The position numbers and the translations under genes are program-made. Of a DNA stretch of 64,000 nt, positions 47,949-59,900 are shown piece after piece (position 1 is the first letter of the stretch; every line of letters begins with the position of its first letter). Under the pieces are notes generated by a model, which did no database searches, was not told the DNA's origin, and saw only the letters and a program-made list of their open reading frames with translations. Location of the stretch: assembly GCA_025024175.1 (NCBI GenBank), contig QCXZ01000138.1, positions 3,720,002 through 3,784,001 on the forward strand. Direction: 5' to 3'. Origin of the DNA: Rhyzopertha dominica (Eukaryota; Arthropoda; Insecta; Coleoptera; Bostrichidae).

Positions 47949-48008
47949 ATGCCTAGAGGGAAAAGAAGAGGAAAGTCTGGTGAGTTGCATATGGCAGATC
48001 GCGATCAC
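47500..48008 (-). other. Two overlapping unrecognised minus-strand frames
   Basis: A 108-codon frame (48008-47682, with LTIDQDGEQFIVSFPRIL and LNYLTDSSAKIQCEDMHKR) runs into a 72-codon frame (47718-47500, with EVFSLEALHQFGMFDKKN). Both look non-random in residue use but match no family I know. They lie opposite the IFRD1 leader and first exon. They might be a small unannotated gene with an intron or frameshift, or chance. Confidence 0.2.
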
Positions 48009-51000
48009 ATTCTCGGCCTTATTGTCTGTTTACGTAAGGTTGGTTTCTCAACATGTTGCAAATTACCGCAATATCGTATAAAACGAAATTGGCCGTTTTG
48101 TTAAATGAAATTCCAACCTTCTGTTACGATGCGTTGTTGTTTAGACGTTTTTGTTTGTCCGAGGATGATTCAGCGCTATCTCAACAAACCTCATTAGGCG
48201 CACAATATTTTAACAACTATTTCTGTTGTATTTAGATCGTGGTCGTAACGATGGGTCTCTCCAAACATCGGACGACGATTCCGTAAATGATAATTTTAGT
48301 GTGATAAGCAATTGCTCGGAGAATCACAGCGTTGATGATGGCACCGATGAAGTTGATGAGTTTGCCCAACAGGAAGCCTTCGAGGAAAGGTTCCTCGAGG
48401 CCCTCGATGGTCTCACTCAGAAATCGGCTCAGGGCAGAGCAAGCTGCTTCGAGGCTGTGCGGAACTTTCTCATCAAGAAATACATGCCCGATTTCATCTA
48501 TGAAAGGTAAGTGACTTGTTTTTTATGGTTGGCATTCAAGGACGTTTGCTTTTGGGAAGTGGACTTTGGCCTGAAATCTCAATTAGTCAATCTTGCCATT
48601 TCAAAACGTTCCCGTTGCTTAACATAATATGGAGTAGTGAATGCCTACTCCTTCCATTCATTGAATGAAAGCTTGAATATTAGCATCTGACATTTTTACC
48701 AATATTATGCAATGTTGCTGACCTAATTTGTCATAGAATCTTCTAAACGTTGGTAATTTTGGGGAAAGTTATCTTTTATCAGAAGTTATACTTCAAACAA
48801 TGTTCTAGTGTGATTACAAATTAATTGCTCTTTAACATTTTACCGCATTTTGTTAGCTTGCACAGTAAGAAACCCTAAAATGGCGCTTGTCGACAGCTGG
48901 GTCTGCATTTGAGGACTACAATACCTATGGTTTATTTTAATTTAATTTGATTTCAATTTTACTTTATTAAAAAAACCCTATAAACATTAAACAGTAATTT
49001 GATAGATAAACAAATTTTAAAACATGAAAAACCGACTTACATAACTGAGATACATGTGTAAATAAATACTTAATTATACTACACATTTTTACAACTTAAA
49101 AAAGTTATCCTTCTCTATTATAAAATGAGTTTCATTGCTACAGTCGTCTAATAAATTTCCTAATAGCTGTCTATATTTTTCTTCTTTTGTGGTGTATTGC
49201 ATTCAGTTTTTCGTACTACTTAAATTCATGTTTTTTCGCTAGTTCATCTAACACACATTTTTCAGCAAATTCTTTTGTTCTCGACACCTCCAAAGTTGTT
49301 TTTTAGTAAATGTCACATTTAAATCATTTTCGTGTAAAAAGTAAATAGTCAGTTTCTAGCAAGTCTCTATTCGATAAACAACAGCCAATGGAATGTTTAT
49401 TTGTTTAATCTTATGAATACTCTGATATTGAAATATGAATAATGACATTATACATTTTATTTAAAAAAAATATGTTGCCTAATACCGTTGCGGTGCTTTA
49501 TATTATGTTAAGAGAATATCATTTGTAAGTTTTTTAGAGGTATCTCATTGTGTAAAATACTGTGCTCATTCATAATCACTCCATTATTGTAATAAGTCAA
49601 TTAAATTAAAGTATTTCAAAATTTACAAAATAACTGATCAGAAGCTTTTACATCCTTAATAATAGATAATTCTAATTTGTCTGACTAAAATTTCTTATTT
49701 GGTCGCTAATCTGCATGTTATCAGGTTTAAGGTCAGTTGTGTTTATTTATGTTCAAAATGTAACAATAACCGAATACCTCCATACTAAGCTGTACGTCAA
49801 AATAAAGGCATTACTAGAACCAGTCTTGATGTTTATGGGCAAGATTGGATAACTTGAAGTGCAGAATTCTTCCTTGCATGAAAGTAAATATTTCTTATTA
49901 CAGACGAGTGACAATATCTGATGCGATCGAAAGAGGCCTGAAAAAAGGCAGGAACGAGGAGCAAGGTTGTGCAGCACAGCTGGCCCCTCTGTTGTGCGTA
50001 CAACTCGGCGCCAGCGATGGCAGCGAACAAGTCTACAAAGAACTAAGCCCGATCTTAACGACCATCATAAACGACAAATCAGTTTCACCATCGGCTAGAT
50101 CGAAATGCTGCATGTCGTTGGCCACAATTACATTTCTGGCCGGCGGCGATATCGGTGACGTTCTGAGTTTGATGCAGCAGTTCGAGGGAATATTCTGCAA
50201 CAGTTACTTGAAGGGTGATAAGTCGGTTCCGAATGTGGTACCCGAAGTAGGGTTGCTACATGCTTCAGCTTTGAATGCTTGGACGCTGCTTTTCACGTTG
50301 ATGGCTCCTGGCGACGTGTATTCCATGTTTTCTAACGGAGCAAGGAGTTTTTCACCGTAAGTAGTAAATTTGCCAGGTCTTTAATTTTTTTAATCTAATT
50401 GTCGAAACTTTAAGGTTTTTATTATATAATATAATCTAATTTTATCTTTGATAAATGTCCGAGGTACTTGAAATTTTTATCAGGAATTCTAGAATTGTCT
50501 ATGATTACTTTATATTAGAAAGAGATCATTCAGTCAAGTGTTTGTTATATTATCATGTGCCTATGAGTTAAATTCTAAATATAATATTCTCACCTCATTA
50601 TTAATGTAAAAAATTACCTTATTTATTGTAGGCAAAACAAATTTGTTTTCGTTTTTATAAAGCTCGTTATTGTTTTTATGCAGTAATGCAGTTCTCTGTT
50701 TATCAATAATAAATAGTAGATCAAATCAGTTGAAAAAGGTTAGATACAATTTTTGTATATCGGAGATACACAAGCAAAGATTTTTTTATTTGTGTGTTCC
50801 ATGTATATTTTGTTGAAATAATGAATGTATTTATGACGGTAACAGCATGGCTATTAAAGCCTAAAACAAACGGCCATCTGTTACGGTTGGCATGCCGGAT
50901 CCTGTGATAGGTTTCGCTGGTTTTTTTCAGCTCTTCAGATGACGATATCAGCTTGCCAACCAACACAGATAAACTCGTCTAAGTACTGAAGCGTACTAAC

Positions 51001-54000
51001 AGTATAAACTGCAATAAATGCATAAAGGTGCAAAGTGCACTTAGACTCGCGTAATTATTTTTTTGTTTTGTTCCTTATGATCCTAAAAAATTCAAAATTA
51101 TGGAGTCTGAAAAATCTAAATTTTTAGTTGATTAGTTAGCTTTGCTCGTTATGCTCCCAGCAAGCAAAAGAAAATTCAGGAAAATTTGGAAAAGCTTAAA
51201 TTTCGATAACTTAGTTGAATTGAAAATTTGGAAAAACGTATTCCAGCCTGATGAAAATACATTTCCTTTTACTTTTGTGTTGATTCGTGATTTCATACAA
51301 AAATGTCGTGTGGTAATTGATCCACTTGTGTTGTCTTTTTTTGTGATCTGTTAATGCATTTATTTGATTTTAGACAGTTTTAATTGGCTTAAAGTGAATT
51401 TTAAATCATGAATGAAGTTTCAATTTATAAAGTGAATGGTTTAGTTAATAATCATCAAAAATTCTTCACTGTTTCATCACCAAACAGTTGTTGACAGTTG
51501 CTTACATTGTGATAAAAAATTGATTCAGTTGTCCATTTTTAGTTGAGTTATGATTCTGTTGTTCATTACAATCATTTCATGAAGTGAATTAAATTTGTCG
51601 ATTTATCTCAAAAAAAATTAGATTTTCCTACAAATTATGGTGAGTAACAGTAACAACAAAGTGAATCAATATATATAAACAATCAGGTATTAGCAAAAAA
51701 TGTTTCATAAAGCATTGCATTGAATGAAATGGTATAGTTCCGTATAAACTGTTCTGTCTGCTGTAACATTAAATTTTCTCACACTGGATGTTCTAAAAGT
51801 AATTGACGTCTTTATTTAAAAATGCATATATGGTTGCCGAACATTAAGGTTCAATCTGTTCACTTAGGTTCGAAAGAAACAGATCTGCAGTGGATGCAGC
51901 CTCATAAAAATGCATTTACATACACTACCATTAAACATTTGCTAAAGCTATTGTAATATTCCGCTACATCATGATTTTCTAGTGGAAACCCCTACAACAA
52001 GAGGAAAGCCACTTAAGTACTGATATTCCTATTTTCTAAATTACAAATTTTTTTTTAATTTTAAACGTCAAAGCCCAGGCTTCCAGGAGTACCTAGAGAT
52101 CGACTCTTTTTTTTCCCGACTCAGTAATTCCTGTTATAAAATTAATTGACAAATTTTGCTAAAAAAGCATGCCTGCTTGTAAAACAGTGTGAGCATTGCA
52201 GCTTCAACGAGCCAATTAGTAATGATAATTGTAAATTAATAATTTAATTACGAAAATTTATTTATACACTTTACGCATGTATATTTTTGATTAAACATTA
52301 AAAGCTTTCATTGTTTAATAATTCTGTTTTTTTCTTTCCTCCTGAAGGTTTAACGCTTTAGGTGTGTGGGCCTAGAATATTAGTAAGTAACTTGGACAGG
52401 AAAAGGTCTGCCAGGACGGCTAATTCAGATATACAATAAAATCTTTAAAGTAGAATCTTAACTCTTTGTGGTACTTGAGGGATAAAATAGTTAGAAATTA
52501 TAAAATTTTTAACAGCAGTATCATTATTATACAAGTAATCTCTATGTGATAAATGTTAATAATTGTTAAATGAAACGTGTTGAAAATTATTAATTAAAGA
52601 AAATCAGTAGTTTACATTAAACTGATGTTTAAGTATTTGGTTTCTTTAGATCTCTGGTTCAGCTATCTGAGCTGTTAACATCGGCAAACTTGGAGGTCAG
52701 ATTGGCAGCGGGAGAAGCATTAGTCACCGTTTTCGAACTGGGCAGGCAGTATCGTGAAGATTTCGCTGATGATTTCGTTCCTGATTTGGTCGACACCCTG
52801 CGCCAATTGGCCACCGATTCCCACAAGTATCGTGCCAAGAAGGACAGAAAACAGCAGAGGGCTACATTCAGAGACATCCTCCATTACATAGAGGTACGTT
52901 TGATCAAACTTCATCAAAGGATGTTTTTTTATTTGTTGCCCCGCTGTTTAGGATGACGAGTTTGAGCCGCTACAAATCCGTTTCGGCAAGGAGGCATTGG
53001 TTTTAGACAGCTGGGTGCGGAGGAAACAGTACGACACCCTGTGCCATATTTTGGGACCTGGTTTGAACACTCACCTTGCGGAAAACGATTTGCTCAGGGA
53101 TATATTCGAGTTGGGCCAAAGACTTGTCATAGGTGACGTGGCAGTAACCAAACAAACCAAACTGGAAAGGGTAAGTACAAAATGGTTTAGTTCTTCTATT
53201 ATGGCCAAAAAAATCAACAGCACACCTGCAATTTTTCTGAATGTTTAAATTTTTAAAGAGCAGATAAACAAATTAGTGGGTTGCGATAAAATATATATCA
53301 AGGCATGTCAGTCAGTTAAAGCTTGATTAAAAATGTCTTATGTGAATTAAGAAAAGGTAGACACATGATTTTAAGCTATGGGGACTACAAAAAAAATTGC
53401 AAGGTCGCTAGGAAAATGTACCAACAATGCTATCTAGACATTAATTTATCAAGATATTTGCAAAACTAACAAAAAACCTGTCATTTTGGAAGTTATGCAA
53501 AAAGGGAACTACCGAAAGATAGCTATGTTTTTTAAGGGAGGAATGGCACAAAAAAATGTACATGGTGTTATTTAAAAAAAAAGTTTAATCACCGTTTTGA
53601 CAATTGTCATTGTAAATGCAAAAATTTATTGCCATTGCATTCAAGAATAATATAGCTTGTTAGACTTTTATAAAGATCAAAAAGTTACTAGGGTTATACC
53701 TGGTATAGGTTTGAAAAAATAAAATATGTTGAGATCACAAAAAATTTAAATGCTAATAGTCCGGAAAATTTTTGACAGTGTCGGATAATGGAATTAATTG
53801 TACTTGTTATTGATTGATAATGAGATGGTTTTTAAAATAATAGATTGTTGTGTAATTAGATTGGTGCAAAAACCAGCTAAGTTCACTTTTGGGTGAAACT
53901 GACTTTCTGTACTGGTTATTGTTATTCCAACTAAGCCGTGATCATTTGGTACAAAATTCAAGACAAGTTTGAAAGCTTTGAGGAAGATATATGTTACTTG

Positions 54001-54266
54001 CAAACTTATTGTAAAATCCAGTACGCTGTTCCTTGTTTTCTCAAAAATATTGATCTAGGACTTGGTCAGTTTTTGCAACATGTTCTTCAATTACAGGCGT
54101 GAACAAATTACATGTTATTTGTTGATTGCATTTTTATATGTTTTGCTATGAACAGTGAAAATAAGTGGACATTTTTTTTTTATTTTAGCATCTGATTAAC
54201 GCAGCAGCATTCAAGGCGAGAACCATATCGAGGAACAAGAACAGAGACAAACGATCAGACTTTTAA
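47949..54266 (+). CDS. IFRD1: Interferon-related developmental regulator (IFRD1/IFRD2 homologue)
   Basis: Six exons: 47949-47979, 48236-48506, 49904-50356, 52650-52893, 52952-53170 and 54189-54266. They give 431 residues. IFRD proteins are HEAT/ARM-repeat regulators; IFRD1 acts with histone deacetylase complexes and IFRD2 binds silent ribosomes. Marks: a basic start MPRGKRRGKSG, an acidic stretch, DAIERGLKKGRNEEQ, LLCVQLG, LEVRLAAGEALVTVFELGR, HKYRAKKDRKQQRATFRDIL, LDSWVRRKQYDTL and a C-terminal HLINAAAFKARTISRNKNRDKR matching vertebrate IFRD1. Vertebrate IFRD1 and IFRD2 both fit; insects usually have one gene. The polyadenylation signal AATAAA lies near 54596. Confidence 0.93.
48507..49903 (+). 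other. IFRD1 intron 2
   Basis: 1.4 kb of AT-rich sequence with no recognised repeat or RNA gene. Confidence 0.6.
50357..52649 (+). other. IFRD1 intron 3
   Basis: 2.3 kb of AT-rich sequence. Short frames (50721-50966 minus, 51142-51354 plus) have no family resemblance. Confidence 0.6.
53171..54188 (+). other. IFRD1 intron 5
   Basis: 1 kb of AT-rich sequence, nothing recognised. Confidence 0.6.
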
Positions 54267-54619
54267 CAACACGTAACTTATATTATACATTATCGATGTA
54301 CATTAATATTTATGTAGCTAGTGGGAATTTTAAATACATTTACTAGACTTATTATCAGCATTAAAGCGTATTACTGTAGGTACACATGTTTTCACAGTAA
54401 TACGGGACCTAGTTAATTTTTATCCACATTTTAATTTGTTTTGTTTGTATGGGTTTCGTTGTTTTATTCGCTGGTCGAATTCACTATACACAATTATCGG
54501 TAGTGCTGAAGTACTGCAAATAAAATTTAATTAGCTTGTAGCTATTGCACGAATGTCATTTGTAATAATGTAAAATGTCTGTCCCAAGATATTGTAATAA
54601 ACTTTCATGAAAAAACTAC

Positions 54620-54903
54620 AAATTTGTTTTGTTTCTGCACAAGTTATCATTTGAAGTTAGAAGTGTACAAGAAGTTGGTGGAAAAATTAAAGACAGTAGA
54701 TCCAGAGCTACAAAAGATGTGGTGGTAAAAGAATTAACCACATGCGTAGGTCATACCGTAAAGTACTTAAAAAAAAAATGGTGCAAGCAGAGAGGTTTAT
54801 GAAACATTGCTATGGTATTTTCATCTTTTGGACTTCCTATATGATAATGAAGTGGCGAGAAAAAGCAAGGAAATTTCGGAAAGTAGCAACGAAGATAATG
54901 AGG
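54620..54903 (+). pseudogene. MADF-domain protein fragment of a Harbinger element
   Basis: In slightly broken frames: KKLVEKLK (shifted), KRINHMRRSYRKVLKKK, then a GASREVYETLLWYFHLLDFLYDNEVARKS stretch. This is the end of a MADF DNA-binding domain as found in the accessory protein of PIF/Harbinger elements. It faces the transposase remnant at 55603-56356. Frameshifts near 54735 and 54780 break it. Confidence 0.6.
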
Positions 54904-55602
54904 TAAGTCTTACTTCCACATCCAACGGATGGGAAGTATAGTATCGTGAAAAAAAATTTCAATTTGCTCATTCGTTTTAAAATGGTCGAAAACGCAAAAA
55001 TTATTTCTTGTCTGTGTGTATGGTTTTGTTTGTGGGCACGATAACTTTCGAAAGACTTATTATATGAACTTAAAATTTGGCAAACGTATAAATCTCAACT
55101 ACCCAAAGCGACCTATTGTTTGTGGGGTAAGTGGGGTATCGGGGAGGGGGCGAAATTGGGGGGTAACTACCCTTTTTGCAGATTTTTATTTTTTTTCATT
55201 TTAGTATGTGATTAGTAGTATAAGTGCGAGTATTATTTGTTCTTATAAATTTTCGGTGCAGCAAACTGTTTAGAAGATATTAGAAAAAAAGTGTCACTTA
55301 AAGAATACGGTTTTTCCTAAATATCTCCGAATATTTTTAATATATTAAAAAAATGTAAATGCCATCAGATAGGAAATAAAATTTCTCACAAAAAGTGTTT
55401 TAGAATAATTGTAATTAAAATTTATATATTTTTGCTAATATCACCAGGACTGTTTGTCTTAGAAAAAATGTGTAGAGAAAAAATGCTCAAAATCTGATTA
55501 CTAATTGTATAGTATAGGAAATAAAAACGTAAATGTCATTTTGACAATTGGATGTGAAAGTATTGATTCAATTTGCAGCGGTTTTTATTTCAAAATGTTA
55601 AT

Positions 55603-56356
55603 TTAGTACAGTAGTACAGGGTGTTTGTGCTGGTTATTTTTCAAATATTCAAGAAATAATTCGCGTACTTGATTTGCTTCTTCTGGAGAATGTTTATTTC
55701 CATGACCATTTTGTAATGCAGTCAGTATGTTCTGATCTGTCAAGGTAACTTCTTCATTTCCAGATATCTCAACGTGATGATTTGGATTTTTGGTAGGCAA
55801 ATAATTATGTAATGCACATGCAGCAATGACTACAGCTTCTATATGTTCTATTCAAATTCCTATTTCAGTATAGTATACACAAAATTGATTTGCTAGTATT
55901 CCAAATACATTTTCGATTATTCCTCTTGCTCTGCTTAAACGTTTGCCAAAGTTGGAACGTTCATTATTTTGGCTGTAAGGTTTTAGAAAATCTTTTCCAA
56001 GAGGGAAAACTTCATCTCCTATGAAGAAAAGGTAAATTATTAAGTTGATTCACTTTTGGTAAGTTTAGTGTTCCTCTTACTAATGCCTTATAGAAAGATG
56101 TTTTGTTAATAACACCCTGAACAGATATTCGTCCGTTTGTGCCGACATCAAACATTATAAATTCATAATTGCTATTTGCAATGGCCATTAGTACAGTACT
56201 ATGAAACTGCTTATAATTGTAATAGTGTGCCCCACTATCTGCAGGCGGTATAATCCTTATGTGTTTGCCGTCGAGTGCACCGATACAATTTAGAAACTGC
56301 CATCTATTTTCAAGGTGCAATGCTATTTGTTCCCATTCTGCTTGCGAACTAGGAAA
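55603..56356 (-). pseudogene. PIF/Harbinger transposase (DDE_Tnp_4), broken
   Basis: After a TTTTTAG acceptor the exon begins FPSSQAEWEQIALHLE and continues GALDGKHIRIIPPADSGAHYYNYKQFHS (first Asp), MFDVGTNGRISV (second Asp), then in shifted frames GDEVFPLGKDFLKPYS, RLSRARGIIENVFGIL (catalytic Glu region) and IAACALHNYLPTKN. At least one stop (near 55853) and a frameshift near 56030 interrupt it. Upstream exons were not found. The match is close, so the copy is fairly young. Confidence 0.85.
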
Positions 56357-56991
56357 CTAAAAATAAATAATACAAGTTCTTAATGTTCTAAATGTGACTT
56401 CAACCAAGATAGCACATAAGGGCTATTGCTTTAAGTTTTTGAGACATTAAAGAAAAACATTAATAAACCATTCTCGCTCTTATAAAAAGTTTATTAGTAG
56501 AGATAACGATGTCATGTTTAAGAAAAAATATTTGACATAATAAGAGCCTTCCTTTTACACAAAAGTTTTTATATAAATAGTGTTTTTTTATATGGTACAC
56601 CTTGTAAATTATTTGATATTCGAATTCAGCTCTTTAAAATCTTTTCAAACTGTGTTGCAATCATAGTCACCGTATAATACTGTACTATATATACAGTGTC
56701 ATGGTGAATAATATCACAGAAAGAAGTGGGGCCAACAGAACTTTATTCAACTTACTCTTTACATATAGTATGGCACTATTCGCTGTTTTCTTAAAAATTT
56801 GAAACATCGTAACATGAAATCACAGAAATTATTAAATACTGTTAATACACATTCAACAACGGAAGTTAAGATTTTCTTTGTACATACAATATAAACTTAC
56901 AAACGGTAGTTCATATTTAATAAAATCCGTGTTTTCTTTATCAAAAATATTCAGCAACAATCGATTAAGAAATAGTACAAAATAAGTAATG

Positions 56992-59900
56992 TCACGATTG
57001 CCTGCAACCAGGGAAACCTTTAACTGCTAAGCAAGAAATTGGCTTCTTCCATTTCTTTTTGGACGTCGTTTGTGCAGTTTGCGCACTGCCATTTGTATGG
57101 CCTCGCTCCAGTTTCTTTTGCTCTGAAACAAAAATTTTCACAACATAAGAGTAAAAGTTGTGAACGGGGCATATGAAGAGAAATAAAAAAAAGCTGTGAT
57201 GAAAAAGAGGATCATAAAAATGTAAAAAAAATTAAATTAACTATCCGGATATAAAGTGTTTATTGTGTGGTAAAAACCTCAAGCTCAATATTTTACATCA
57301 AATTTTGTAAACAATAAATATCGAAATAAAAATTAATTATATGATGTCACACATTGCTAAGCTATTTTACAGGGTGGTTCTTGCATTTTTGAAAATACAA
57401 CAACCTAAAACTAATTGAAGATGCCACACAACCGGCAAAATGAGTATATAAATAAACCAGTTTTTGTACATTAAAAGCTGCACTAGTTTAACGTGTCACA
57501 GGGTGATTTACTAAGGGTTTAGCTTATAGAGCAGCTCATCTTGAAAGCAACTCATGTTATCATTTTGAGAAAAAAAATTATTGAATAAAAACGTACCAGA
57601 GGAATTCACTAAAAATATTTGTTCCTAAATTTCCCGCTAGAAGACGAATTTGATATCACGTTACAAAAAAAGCAAATAAATCCAAAATTTGCCAAAAACA
57701 TGTAAGTTGGAAATAGAATTTTCAGAATCCCTGTCACATAAAAACATTTTCTCTAGTTACCATGGTAATGATACTACAAAGTAAAATAACCTCAAAACTT
57801 CTAGATGCTATATCTTTTAAACGCCTCAGCCAAATTTAAAATTAACAAATGAGATTAATATTAATGGTAAATTGTTCCAAAATGGGTTTGGAAAACTGTC
57901 ATACTTTCCTCAATTTCTAAAAAAAAAATAGGGCAGTATTATTTTTTTACTTTATTATATAAGAGTGGTAAAAACCACAGGCGAGTGTCAGTTTTTGTTT
58001 TAAAGTTATTGCCAAAATAGTGCACACAAGACATAATAAAAATAGGAACTTCTTGACTTCTGAAGAAAAACAAAATAGGCCATGCTTTTCCCACTTTGTT
58101 TTGTAGGTTATTATTTATTAAAAGCTTTGGTAAAAATTTGTGGATGATAGCTTTTCTTGTTTTGGAGTTATAGCCAAAATAGTACACACGACCCATAAAA
58201 TCACAAAAATTAATATTCTCCTTTGTTTCAGGAAGAAATAAATAGAATGATATACAATTTTAGATTTGTGGTGAAAACCATATAGTCCCAGAGCAGCTAC
58301 TTTATTCCAAACTAACCTGTTAAAATCATGTACATACACTAAAAATACAATTTAATCTTGAATAAAAAATAATATTTTGTAAATAAGTTAACGAAATTGA
58401 TAACAATTATACTAATCATTCAAAGTGCAAATAATTTGAAATTGTTTTTTATTTGTATGTGTACTATTTTGACAATAACTTCAAAACAAGAAAAGTTGTC
58501 AACTTCAAGTTTTTAATACAATAAAGTGAAAAAAGTATATCACCCTGTTCAGTTTTTCTTCAGAATTCAAGAAGAAAATTCATTTCTATGTTCTTCTATT
58601 TTGTGTTATTTGTCCTGTTTTAGCACTAACTTCAAAACGAGAAAAGCTATCAAACTCGGGTTCTTACCATAGTTTTTCTTAAATAGCGTACAAATCAAAC
58701 TGAAAAAGTTTGTTGTCCCGTTCAGCTCTTTTTCAGAATTAAAGGAGAAAATCCTTTTTGTAAATTTTTGTGTTGTAAATAACTTCTAACTGAAAAATGA
58801 AACACGGCTCAGGTTTTCAGCACTCTCTTTCTTATATAACACCTTACAAAATGAAGTGAAAAATTTAACTGTCCTATTTAAATTTTTTGAGCAATTGACA
58901 AAATTATGACACTTTTTTAAATGGTGCCCTTTACTGCTGTTTAAAGTAATCATGTATGGAACAGTTTACAATAAATCTTTACCTGGTTGAAAATTCCTGA
59001 AAATTAGTTATAATGCGTTAAATTTGGTTAAGGCATTTAGAAGATGCAGCATCTAGAAGTTTCGGGGTTATTTTAATTTGTAGTGTCGTTACCATGGCAA
59101 CCACAGAAAAAATGCAGTGCAACTTTTAAGGTAATTAGACAGAAATTCTAAAAATTCTATTTCCCACCTACATTTTGTTAGTAAGTTTTGGAGGGAATCT
59201 TAGGAACTTCAATATATATTTAGTGAATTTCTCTGCTACTTTCTTGTCTACAAACTTTTTGCCTCAAGGCAATAGCATGAGGGGTTTTCAAGATACAGCC
59301 ACTCCAAACTCTTAGTGAATCACCCTGTATAAAGGAAAATCAATCACTGTTAATTCTGGGAGTACACACAAAATTACACAGAACACTTCAACCAAACTTA
59401 CCACCCAACACAACAACACATCTACCAAAAAAAACGACTTGTGTAAGTTGGAACTTAACTACCTAAACTGTCCTGCACAAAAATACTATCAAGTGCAAAC
59501 GTAGATGCTACAAATTTTATACTGCATTATATTTGAGGCGCTACGAAAATAGAATACATTCATCAACAAATTGGTGTGCTTACCGTTTAACTGATGTTCA
59601 GTATAATACGTCGAGGCATCCTCTGGTGAGTCATCATAATAGTGATCTATCAAATATGGCAAAACTGTCATACAGTGCAATTCGTCATCTTTTAATGGAG
59701 GTATGGGAACTTCATCACACTCCCTAGGTGGCTTTCTATTACACCACCTTAAAAAGAATTAGGCAAATATTGAAAGTTGGATTAAAAACCTAATAAAAAA
59801 AATTAATTCTTCAAGAAAAATATACTTGAAGTGTAATCCACTTTATTCTTTTAATTAGCCATCGTCAGTACAATCAATATAAATAAAGAAAAAAGGAACA

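Noticed and set aside
55615..55630. TACAGGGTGTTTGTG as the end of another fold-back element
   Set aside because: A single ACAGGGTG half-site without an inverted partner; it overlaps the Harbinger transposase end.
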